The notes under the pieces: generated by a model
Told to the model about the DNA's origin: nothing
Seen by the model: the letters and a program-made list of their open reading frames with translations, nothing else
Databases searched by the model: none
Origin: Archangium sp.
GTDB taxonomy: Bacteria; Myxococcota; Myxococcia; Myxococcales; Myxococcaceae
Reading direction: 5' to 3'
Length of the DNA stretch: 64,000 bases
NCBI GenBank assembly: GCA_030681645.1
Contig: JAUXRX010000049.1
Coordinates: 124,001-188,000 of the forward strand
Program-made: the position numbers and the translations under genes
In this document: one piece after another, positions 32,163 through 39,071 of the stretch
How positions within the stretch are numbered: position 1 is the first letter of the stretch
Layout: each line of letters starts with the position of its first letter

Positions 32163-33890
32163 TCATGGCACTGCCTCCGCGAGCTTCGCGAAGAGCGCCC
32201 GGTGCACGTCGACGTTCTGGATCCGGCTGGTGCGCACTTCGATCAGGTGCAGCCCGCCCTCGAGGCAGCTCGCCACCGTTCGGCCGAGCTCTGCGAGATC
32301 GCCCGGGCGGTGCAGCGTCGCGTTCGCGAGCGAAGCAGCGTGGGCGAGATCGACTCCGTGAGGGGTGCCGAAGAGCTGCTCGAAGTGCGGCGTCCGCGTG
32401 GCGATCGGGAGGAAGTGGAAGATGCCTCCGCCGTCGTTGTTCACCACCACCATCGTCAGCGAGAGCGCGTGCCGGCGCGCGATCAGCAGGCCAGAGAGGT
32501 CGTGCAGCAGCGCCACGTCGCCGATCAGCAGCGCGGTGGGCCGGCCGGTGCCCGCGGCGACTCCGAGCGCGGTCGAGGTGATGCCGTCGATGCCGTTGAC
32601 CCCGCGGTTGGTGAAGACGCGCAGCGGCTGGCCGCGAATGGCGAACGCGTCCACGTCGCGGATCGGCATGGAGCTGGAGAGGAAGACCGGCGTGCCCTGC
32701 GGGAGTGCCGCGATGAAGTGACGTGCGACCAGCGGCTCGATCAGCTCGTTGCCCGGGTCGATCGCGAGCACGGCGTCTTGCGCCGTTGCCCAGGTTGCTC
32801 GCCAGGACGCGCGGCCCTCTCCCCGACCCTCTCCCAACCTGGGAGAGGGAGAGAAGGGGATCAGTTGTTCTGCGCGGTGGTTTGGATCGAACGGTGACCC
32901 CTCGTCCGTGAACTGGAAGATCCTCGCGCCACACGCGTCGAGCCAGGCCTGCGGCCCCTTCGCCGTCAGCCCGCCGCCGAAGCGCAACACCACGTCGGGC
33001 TTCATCGCCTCGGCGAAGCGTTGATTGCGCAAGAGCGTGTCCACCACGCCGATCGCTTCGGGGAAGCCGTAGCGCGCGTTCGACGCCGCCTCGGCGATCA
33101 CCGGGAAGCCGAGGCGCGCGCCGAGCGCATGCACCCACTCCCCGAACCCGTCGTTCCGCTCCCGGGGCCCGCAGACGATCAACCCACGCTTCGCGCTCGC
33201 GATCGCCGCGTTCACCACCGAGAGGTCTGCCGTCACCGTGACCGGCGCGAACGTGGTCACGGGCGGATCGATCACCAGCGCGCCGCCCACGGGCGCCAGC
33301 GGCTCACGGAAGGGCACGTTGAGGTGGACCGGCCCGCGCGGCGCTGACTTCGCCAGGTGCACGAGGCGCGAGGTCACCGCGGCCAGGTGCGTGAGCCCTT
33401 CCTCATCGGGCGTCGGCAGCGCCTCGGCCGCGCGCACGTAGCGGCCGAACATCCCCACCTGCGCGATCGTCTGCGGGGCACCGAAGCCGTGCAGCTCCCA
33501 CGGGCGATCGGCGGTGAGCACGACCAGCGGAGTGCCCCCTTCACCGGCCTCCATCACCGCAGGAAGGAAGTGCGCCCCGGCAGTGCCCGAAGTGCACACC
33601 ACCACCGCCGGCGTGCCCGTCGACTTCGAGAGCCCCAGCGCGAAGAACGCGGCGCTGCGCTCATCGATCACCGACCAGCACTTCACGTCGGGCCGATCGG
33701 CGAACGCGAGGGCGAGCGGCGTCGAGCGGCTGCCCGGCGCGATCACCGCGTGCCGTACGCCGCCGCCCACCAGCGCGCCGACCAGGGTCGCGGCCCAGCG
33801 CTGGTTCAAGTGCTCAGCACTCGCCCCCTCGACTTCGCTCGGGGTGACCGGGGGACCGCTACGGGGTTCCGGGGGGCGCGGCTCAGACAT
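32163..33890 (-). CDS. menD: SEPHCHC synthase (MenD), carrying two in-frame repeat elements
   Basis: A ThDP enzyme joining isochorismate and 2-oxoglutarate. 575 residues. The N-terminal Pyr domain has IAPGSRSTPLALAF and the activating-Glu region CTSGTAG; the PP domain has GDVALLHDLSG and NNDGGGIFHFLP (GDG..NN ThDP motif), with NRGVNGIDG before it. ATG 33890 overlaps the menF stop (ATGTCTGA), supporting this start. Residues 14-22 (VTPSEVEGA) are the translation of an A element, and residues about 344-359 (FSPSPRLGEGRGEG) of a B element. The first precedes the conserved fold; the second falls in the surface linker between the central and PP domains, so activity can survive. Confidence 0.93.
   Translation of the reverse strand: MSEPRPPEPRSGPPVTPSEVEGASAEHLNQRWAATLVGALVGGGVRHAVIAPGSRSTPLALAFADRPDVKCWSVIDERSAAFFALGLSKSTGTPAVVVCTSGTAGAHFLPAVMEAGEGGTPLVVLTADRPWELHGFGAPQTIAQVGMFGRYVRAAEALPTPDEEGLTHLAAVTSRLVHLAKSAPRGPVHLNVPFREPLAPVGGALVIDPPVTTFAPVTVTADLSVVNAAIASAKRGLIVCGPRERNDGFGEWVHALGARLGFPVIAEAASNARYGFPEAIGVVDTLLRNQRFAEAMKPDVVLRFGGGLTAKGPQAWLDACGARIFQFTDEGSPFDPNHRAEQLIPFSPSPRLGEGRGEGRASWRATWATAQDAVLAIDPGNELIEPLVARHFIAALPQGTPVFLSSSMPIRDVDAFAIRGQPLRVFTNRGVNGIDGITSTALGVAAGTGRPTALLIGDVALLHDLSGLLIARRHALSLTMVVVNNDGGGIFHFLPIATRTPHFEQLFGTPHGVDLAHAASLANATLHRPGDLAELGRTVASCLEGGLHLIEVRTSRIQNVDVHRALFAKLAEAVP
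32815..32859. repeat. Family-B palindrome inside menD coding sequence
   Basis: CCCTCTCCCCGACCCTCTCCCA..., with a perfect 10-bp hairpin: CCCTCTCCCA at 32827-32836 and TGGGAGAGGG at 32840-32849, three-base loop. It matches the intergenic copies at 14870 and 31224. It is 45 bases long, a multiple of three, and keeps the menD frame open, encoding PSPRLGEGRGEG on the minus strand. Confidence 0.85.
33825..33849. repeat. Family-A repeat inside the 5' end of menD
   Basis: CCCCTCGACTTCGCTCGGGG plus TGACC, the same core as the intergenic copies at 16560, 42619 and 59363. Read on the minus strand it encodes VTPSEVEG, between the overlapping start of menD and its first conserved residues. Confidence 0.8.
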
Positions 33891-35094
33891 CGTGAACCCC
33901 CAGCGCAGGCAGCATCGCCTTCGACTTCCGCTCGGTCTCCAGCCACTCCGCCTCGGCCGTGCTGCCCGCGACGATGCCGGCGCCGACGAACACCTGCGCC
34001 CGCGAGCCGGAGATCAGCGCCGAGCGCAGCGCCACTGCGAGCGTCAGACCGCCCGGCCCCATCGCGCCGACCGCGCCCGCGTACCAACCCCGCTCGAAGC
34101 CCTCGTTCGCGCGCAACCAGGCCAACGCCTCGGCCCGGGGACGCCCCGCCACCGCCGGCGTGGGATGGAGCGCCCGCGCCACCTCGAGCGCGCGCACCCC
34201 GGGCTTCAACTTCGCGCGCACGGGCGTGAAGAGGTGATCGACGTTCGCCAGCACCTTCACCGCCGGCGTGGTGGGGTGGCTGAGCTCGAGCGAGAACGGC
34301 GTGAGCGACTCGACGATGCCCTCGACCACGGCCCGGTGCTCCCGAAGCTCCTTGTCGCTGGAAAGCAGCGCCCCGCCCTGCCCGCCCGCGGCCGTGCCTG
34401 CGAGCGCGTCGGTGGCGAACGAGTCACCCGAGGCCTCACACAGCGTCTCTGGCGAGGCCCCCACGAAGGCCTGCCCGCCGCGGCCGCGCACCAGGAAGGA
34501 CCAGCACTGGGGGTGCCTCGCCTCGAGCGCCTTGAGCACCGCGCGCTCGACGATCGGTCGATCGCTCTCGAGCTCGATCACCCGCGCGAGCACCACCTTG
34601 TCGAACGTGCCCGCCGCGATCGCGCTCAGCGCGGCGTCCACCCGCGACTTCCACTCGGCCTGGCTCCCCGGCACCGCCCGCGCGGTGAGCGTACCCGTGA
34701 ACGGCTCGACCTCGCGCACGGCGTCGAGCCGCTGCTCGAGGACCTCTTCCGAAGTGCCCGCGGGCCCGAACGCCGCCAACCACGGGCGCGCCCCGTCCCA
34801 CCAGGTCAGCACCTCGGGGAGGATCCACCTTTCCTCGTCAAAGCCGGGCCACGCCTGCCCCGCGAACGCCCACCCTCCAAACCAGGGCCCCGGCGGCGCA
34901 TGCAGCGGCACCGCGGACAGCCAGGTGACGTCTCCGCCCCCCTCTCCTGCGATCCCCACGCCTGTGACATGAAGGGCCCGAGATGGGTTCGACCAGCAGA
35001 CAGAGAGCGGCTCAGGCCCCAGGCGCAACAGCGCCCCGAGCGCCGCGGGGCGCGCGAGCCCGACGTACTGCCTTCTGGCGAGGTCATTCCTCAC
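33883..35094 (-). CDS. menF: Isochorismate synthase
   Basis: Converts chorismate to isochorismate, the entry to menaquinone. 403 residues, chorismate-binding fold. Conserved blocks are TFDKVVLARV (with the water-activating lysine), FVGASPETL, ATDALAGTAAG, SSDKELREHRAVVEGI, LHPTPAVAGRPRAEA and GWYAGAVGAMG, then VFVGAGIVAGSTAEAEW. First gene of the operon. The start is GTG 35094; an ATG at 35087 is out of frame. The promoter must lie in the 84-base gap it shares with the divergent DAHP synthase gene. Confidence 0.93.
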   Translation of the reverse strand: MRNDLARRQYVGLARPAALGALLRLGPEPLSVCWSNPSRALHVTGVGIAGEGGGDVTWLSAVPLHAPPGPWFGGWAFAGQAWPGFDEERWILPEVLTWWDGARPWLAAFGPAGTSEEVLEQRLDAVREVEPFTGTLTARAVPGSQAEWKSRVDAALSAIAAGTFDKVVLARVIELESDRPIVERAVLKALEARHPQCWSFLVRGRGGQAFVGASPETLCEASGDSFATDALAGTAAGGQGGALLSSDKELREHRAVVEGIVESLTPFSLELSHPTTPAVKVLANVDHLFTPVRAKLKPGVRALEVARALHPTPAVAGRPRAEALAWLRANEGFERGWYAGAVGAMGPGGLTLAVALRSALISGSRAQVFVGAGIVAGSTAEAEWLETERKSKAMLPALGVHDV

Positions 35095-35101
35095 GACGCA
35101 G

Positions 35102-35129
35102 TTGTCTTCTAAGGCATCCCCGCTATAGA
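35102..35129 (+). promoter_or_regulatory. Candidate sigma-70-type promoter for aroF-ubiE
   Basis: TTGTCT (35102-35107), 16 bases, TATAGA (35124-35129). Four of six bases match in each box by eye. It would start transcription near 35136, giving a leader of about 40 bases before ATG 35179. The only A/T-rich stretch in the divergent gap. Not experimentally supported. Confidence 0.4.
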
Positions 35130-35140
35130 TGCATCACCAA

Positions 35141-35168
35141 GTTCAAAACGGCTTGAACTGGTTGAACA
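35141..35168. promoter_or_regulatory. GTTCAA inverted/direct repeat in the aroF leader
   Basis: GTTCAA (35141-35146), six bases, TTGAAC (35153-35158), four bases, TTGAAC (35163-35168). The first two form a dyad and the third repeats the right half-site. Placed just after the candidate promoter and before the AGGAG ribosome site, it could be an operator for the divergent men/aro promoters or a leader hairpin. Regulator unknown. Confidence 0.4.
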
Positions 35169-35178
35169 GGAGTGATCA

Positions 35179-36048
35179 ATGGCGGCGCATGAGGCCAGGA
35201 AGGTGCTGCGGGGCGCGGGCGAGGCGACGGTCGAGGTGCGCCTCGGCTCGGGCGTCACGGTGGGCGGCGGGGCCTTCACGGTGATCGCCGGGCCCTGCGC
35301 GCTGGAGAACGCCGACCAGGTGGAAAAGGCAGCGACCGCGGTGAAGCTCGCGGGGGCACACGTGCTCCGCGGCGGTGCGTTCAAGCCGCGCACGTCCCCG
35401 TATTCGTTCCAGGGCCTGGGCGAGATGGGCCTCCAGCTCCTCGCCGAGCAGGGCAAGCGCCACCGCATGCCGGTGGTGTCCGAGGTGATGGACGTCAGCC
35501 AGCTCGCGCTGATGCTCGACTACGTCGACGTGCTGCAGATCGGCGCGCGCAACATGCACAACTTCTCGCTGCTGCGGGAAGTGGCGAAGACGAACCGCCC
35601 GGTGGTGCTCAAGCGTGGCTTCGGGGCCACCCTCGAGGAATGGCTGCTCGCCGCCGAGTACCTGCTCGACGGTGGCAACGACCAGGTGATCCTCTGCGAG
35701 CGCGGCATTCGCAGCTTCGACAACACCCTGCGCAACACCCTCGATCTCGCCGGCATGGCCTGGGTGAAGGAACGCTCGAGGCTGCCGGTGATCGTCGACC
35801 CGTCTCACTCCACGGGCGTGCGCTCGCTGGTGATCCCCATGGCGCTCGCCGCCGCGGCCGCCGGCGCCGACGGGATCATGGTCGAGGTGCACCCCGCCCC
35901 CGAGGCCGCGATGTGCGACGGGCCCCAGGCGCTCACGCCCGAGATGTTCGGCTCGTTGATGCAGACGCTGCCCGCCCTGCTCCACGCCACCGGCCGCGCG
36001 CTGGCCAGGCCCGAGGCGCTCGCCGCCGTCGGCGGGGCCTCGCGATGA
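35179..36048 (+). CDS. 3-Deoxy-7-phosphoheptulonate synthase (DAHP synthase, class I beta)
   Basis: First step of the shikimate pathway, condensing PEP and erythrose 4-phosphate. 289 residues. Family blocks are VIAGPCALEN, LRGGAFKPRTSPYSFQG, QIGARNMHNFSLL, PVVLKRGFGATLEEWL, ILCERGIRSFDN, IVDPSHSTG and the metal-binding end of the barrel with VEVHPAPE. Only about 32 residues precede the barrel, so the ferredoxin-like regulatory domain of Thermotoga DAHPS and any chorismate-mutase domain are absent, implying no classical feedback control. ATG 35179 has AGGAG seven bases before it. Being divergent from menF suggests a role in feeding chorismate to menaquinone. Confidence 0.92.
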   Translation: MAAHEARKVLRGAGEATVEVRLGSGVTVGGGAFTVIAGPCALENADQVEKAATAVKLAGAHVLRGGAFKPRTSPYSFQGLGEMGLQLLAEQGKRHRMPVVSEVMDVSQLALMLDYVDVLQIGARNMHNFSLLREVAKTNRPVVLKRGFGATLEEWLLAAEYLLDGGNDQVILCERGIRSFDNTLRNTLDLAGMAWVKERSRLPVIVDPSHSTGVRSLVIPMALAAAAAGADGIMVEVHPAPEAAMCDGPQALTPEMFGSLMQTLPALLHATGRALARPEALAAVGGASR

Positions 36049-36734
36049 GCGAACAGGTCCACCAGATGTTCACGCAGATCGCGCCGCGGTACGACGCGAC
36101 CAACGACGTGCTCTCGCTGGGCGTTCATCGCCTGTGGCGGCGCGTGGCGGTCAAGCGCGCGGCGGTGCAGCCCGGTGACTCGGTGCTCGACTGCGCCACC
36201 GGCACCGGAGATCTCGCGCTCGCCTTCAAGCGCGCCGTCGGCCCCACCGGCACCGTGCTGGGCACCGACTTCAACGCGGCCATGCTCTCCACGGCGCCGA
36301 AGAAGGCGGCCGACGCAGGGCTCGACGTGAAGTTCGAGGTCGCCGACGCGATGAAGCTGCCCTACGAGGCGGCGCGCTTCACCGTGGCGTCGATCTCGTT
36401 CGGCATTCGCAACGTGGACGATCCGAAGGCCTGCGTCGCCGAGCTGGCGCGCGTGGTGAAGCCCGGCGGCCGGGTGGTGGTGCTCGAGTTCGGGCAGCCC
36501 AGGGGCGTGTTCGGCGCGTTCTTCCGCTTCTACGCGAAGCACGTGATGCCGTTGCTGGGACAGCTGCTCACGGGCAGCCGCGCGGCCTACGAGTACCTGC
36601 CGCGCACCATGGCCGCGTTCCCCGCGGGCGAGCGCTTCACCGCGATGATGAGTGACACGGGGCGCTACGCGAAGGCCGAGGCCCACCCACTCCTCTGGGG
36701 CCTGGCCTACGTCTACGTGGGCACGGTGGCGTGA
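36045..36734 (+). CDS. ubiE: Demethylmenaquinone methyltransferase (UbiE/MenG)
   Basis: The last step of menaquinone synthesis, SAM-dependent C-methylation. 229 residues. MFTQIAPRYDATNDVLSLG is the family opening, DCATGTGDLAL the SAM loop, ISFGIRNVDD and EFGQP the later UbiE motifs. ATG 36045 overlaps the aroF stop as ATGA, so the two are translated together. In a menaquinone-only organism it would act as MenG; ubiquinone genes are not in the window. Confidence 0.94.
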   Translation: MSEQVHQMFTQIAPRYDATNDVLSLGVHRLWRRVAVKRAAVQPGDSVLDCATGTGDLALAFKRAVGPTGTVLGTDFNAAMLSTAPKKAADAGLDVKFEVADAMKLPYEAARFTVASISFGIRNVDDPKACVAELARVVKPGGRVVVLEFGQPRGVFGAFFRFYAKHVMPLLGQLLTGSRAAYEYLPRTMAAFPAGERFTAMMSDTGRYAKAEAHPLLWGLAYVYVGTVA

Positions 36735-37552
36735 ACCCCGCGCGGGTGGTCGCGCAGTCCTTCGTCGATCCGGCGACGGCAGACTTCAGGGTGCTCACAC
36801 TCGAGGACTCGGGGATCTGGGTGACCTCCGAGGACGCGCGCTACTTCAGGCTCGATCCTCCCTCGAAGCAGCTCCTCGCCCCGATGGGCGATTCCCCCGC
36901 AGACGCGCTCATCGTGCACGCCGATCAGTTGATCGAACGTGGTTATCGCCGGGTGCTCGTCGAGGAGCTTCCGAGCGTGCTCTCCCAGCTCGCACCGTGG
37001 GTGACGTGGCATGCACAGCCCGCGAGCCTGGACACCTGGTGGTCCGCGTGGGGCGCCCCTCGCAGGGAGGTCCTGTGGCTCGTCCAGGAGCTTGCCTCTG
37101 CGAGCTGCTCGGCCACTGAGCTCCGGCTGGAGAGTCACCGGGGCGCAATCGTGACGGTCGGGCAGCCCGTGGCCCCCGCGCAGCTCGAGCGTTTCCCTGC
37201 CGCGATCCGCCCCTTCCTCGCGACGCACTCGACGATCGAAGCGTCGGAGTCCGGATTCAGCGCCGGGCTCGACATCAACCTCGATGAGGACGACTTCATC
37301 GCGCAGGCGAGCGAGTCCGGTTTTGACGATCTCTTTCCGTTCATCCGCCGCGACGAGACGACCTACGGCGTCGCGCGAACCGGAGAAGTGCTCGAGCTCT
37401 CGCCTGCGAACGAGGGGCCTGCGCCGCACATCGTGGGAGACGTCGGCGCGCTCGTCATGCACCAGCTGATGCAGGCCCTCTTCCCAGACGGCCGGAATGA
37501 GGAACTCCACGCCCTCCGAGCCCGGCTGGCCCGCGCTCGCGCACTCACCTGA
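36731..37552 (+). CDS. Protein of unknown function, coupled to ubiE
   Basis: 273 residues from GTG 36731, which overlaps the ubiE stop (GTGA). There are no transmembrane segments or signal peptide, and I recognise no domain. It has an N-terminal alpha/beta-looking part (FRVLTLEDSGIWVTSEDARYF), a middle rich in Trp and Leu (TWHAQPASLDTWWSAWG), and an acidic stretch (DINLDEDDFIAQASESGFDD). It is predicted cytoplasmic. Its last eight bases overlap the end of recX, which is read convergently. The tight coupling to ubiE suggests expression with the quinone genes, but no functional link can be claimed. Confidence 0.65.
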   Translation: MNPARVVAQSFVDPATADFRVLTLEDSGIWVTSEDARYFRLDPPSKQLLAPMGDSPADALIVHADQLIERGYRRVLVEELPSVLSQLAPWVTWHAQPASLDTWWSAWGAPRREVLWLVQELASASCSATELRLESHRGAIVTVGQPVAPAQLERFPAAIRPFLATHSTIEASESGFSAGLDINLDEDDFIAQASESGFDDLFPFIRRDETTYGVARTGEVLELSPANEGPAPHIVGDVGALVMHQLMQALFPDGRNEELHALRARLARARALT

Positions 37553-38276
37553 GGAGCGCCAGCTTCGCCACGTCGTAGTTGAAGCCCGCGCGGATGAGCA
37601 CCGCGAGGTCCCGTTGCTTCCGTGATGGATCGAGCCCAAGCCGCTTCTTCTCCACCAGGCCGGCTGCGGCCTCGAGCCCACGATCGGGCTTCTCTCGATC
37701 GCTGGCCTGGATCGGAAACGGGAGCACCCGGCACTCTTCGCCGTCCCCTTCGTCGAAGGCCTGCGCCCCTCCAGGGAACTGGATCAGCTCGCCGACCGGA
37801 CTTGCCTCGGCCGCGGCCTGGAGCGCCCGCCGGGCCACGTCTGAGCTGAACCCCGCCCGCATCAGCACCGCGAAGTCCTTCTGCTTCCGCTCGGGATCGA
37901 CGCCGAGCCGCTTCCGCTTCACCAACATGCCCGCGGACTCGAACTCGACCTCCGGCGTGGTGATCGCCGACTTCCTGGCCAGCGCGGGGTCGATGCCCTT
38001 CTCCCGCAGCTTCAGCTCGATCACCCGGCTGCTCTTCCCCTGCCGGTGCAGCGACGCGGTCTTCGATTCCGCCATCCGCGCATCGTCGAGGTACCCCGCC
38101 TGCACCATGCGCGCGACCACCTGGTCGATGATCACCTTCGCCTCGCTCAGCGGGACGTCACCCTGTCGCTTGATCTTCCGCTCCAGCAACTGCACCAGCC
38201 CCTTGCGGCTCGCGGAGTGCTTGCGCAGGTAGTGCAGCGCCACGTTGCCCAGCGACTTCTCCGAGAGCTTTCTCAC
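37545..38276 (-). CDS. recX: RecX-like regulatory protein with a duplicated C-terminal module
   Basis: RecX binds RecA filaments and modulates recombination. 243 residues, versus about 150-170 for typical RecX. The N terminus has the RecX three-helix units: ALHYLRKHSASRKGL, VVARMVQAGYLDDARMAE and LHRQGKSSRVIELKLREKGID. The third-helix module (A at residues 114-152) is repeated at 204-241 (B), with KRLG.DP.RKQ.D.AVL.RAGF..DVA..AL in common, joined by a linker of about 50 residues. The start is GTG 38276. It sits 67 bases downstream of the VTT membrane protein gene. recA is not nearby. Confidence 0.85.
   Translation of the reverse strand: MRKLSEKSLGNVALHYLRKHSASRKGLVQLLERKIKRQGDVPLSEAKVIIDQVVARMVQAGYLDDARMAESKTASLHRQGKSSRVIELKLREKGIDPALARKSAITTPEVEFESAGMLVKRKRLGVDPERKQKDFAVLMRAGFSSDVARRALQAAAEASPVGELIQFPGGAQAFDEGDGEECRVLPFPIQASDREKPDRGLEAAAGLVEKKRLGLDPSRKQRDLAVLIRAGFNYDVAKLALLR
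37554..37937. repeat. Intragenic duplication in recX
   Basis: Bases 37821-37937 (module A) and 37554-37667 (module B) encode near-identical 38-residue RecX units, and the DNA of the two is also clearly alike, for example GCACCGCGA.GTCC.T.TGCTTCCG in both. The similarity at DNA level suggests a fairly recent duplication kept by selection or conversion. Confidence 0.7.
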
Positions 38277-38343
38277 GCTGCCTCTCTACTCCTGGTGACT
38301 GACACGCGCTCAGACCCGAAGTTCTTCCCCGTCGAGCCCTGGC

Positions 38344-39012
38344 CTATTGCCTCCCTGCCGAGAAGCGCCGCTGCAGCCAGCGCGAGAGCAGGCCCAGCGC
38401 GATCACCCCGCTCGCTGCGAAGAGCACCCGGTACGCGGCGCTCTCGCGCGCGCCTTCGACGCCGTCGACCAGCGCCGCGGCGAGCTGCGTATAGATGAGG
38501 CAGTTGGGGATGAGGCCGATGGCGTTTCCCACCGTCCACTTGCCCCAGCTCATCGGCGACGCGCCGGCCGAGAGGTTCACCAGCGGAAACGGCAAGGGGA
38601 GCTGGCGCACCATGATCGTCGTGAGCGCCCCGCCCTGATCCAGCTCGCGCACCATCCAGGCGGCGCCCCTCTGCGAAAGCCATCTCTTGAGCTCCTCGCC
38701 TCCGATCCACCGCCCGACCCAGAAGTGGGCATGTGCCCACACGTTGGCCGCCCCCCAGACCAGCAGCCACCCCGGCCAGAAGCCCCAGGTGACGCCGGCG
38801 GCGATCATCATCGCGACGGCGGGGAGGAAGAAGCTGGTCGCCACCCCGAAGAGCAGGAAATAGAGGGGGATGGCGGCGCCGTTCGTCCCCAGCTCGCGCA
38901 GGGTGGCGATCAGGCGGGCCGGTTCGAAGGCGTCGGCGAACCAGACCCTGCCGATCACTGCACCAACCCCGATGAGCGCGATTAGCAGCAGGAGTTTCTT
39001 CCGCGTCGACAC
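38344..39012 (-). CDS. TVP38/TMEM64 (VTT-domain) family membrane protein
   Basis: 222 residues with about five or six membrane segments. The VTT signature is present: FLPAVAMMIAAGVTWGFWPG, then ANVWAHAHFWVGRWIG and, after an amphipathic helix, RQLPLPFPLVNLSAGASPM. This family includes DedA-like lipid scramblase-fold proteins of the inner membrane; undecaprenyl-phosphate or phospholipid flipping is known for some members. The substrate here cannot be told. The start is GTG 39012, divergent from gltA. Probably co-transcribed with recX downstream. Confidence 0.87.
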   Translation of the reverse strand: MSTRKKLLLLIALIGVGAVIGRVWFADAFEPARLIATLRELGTNGAAIPLYFLLFGVATSFFLPAVAMMIAAGVTWGFWPGWLLVWGAANVWAHAHFWVGRWIGGEELKRWLSQRGAAWMVRELDQGGALTTIMVRQLPLPFPLVNLSAGASPMSWGKWTVGNAIGLIPNCLIYTQLAAALVDGVEGARESAAYRVLFAASGVIALGLLSRWLQRRFSAGRQ

Positions 39013-39071
39013 GCGCGTGGCTTCTACTCTTTTTCGTTGAAAGTGCCGGGGCCGCGTGAAAATTCACCTGT

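Noticed and set aside
35179..36048. KDO-8-phosphate synthase instead of DAHP synthase
   Set aside because: The KPRTSPYSFQG and QIGARNMHNF blocks are those of class I beta DAHP synthases.
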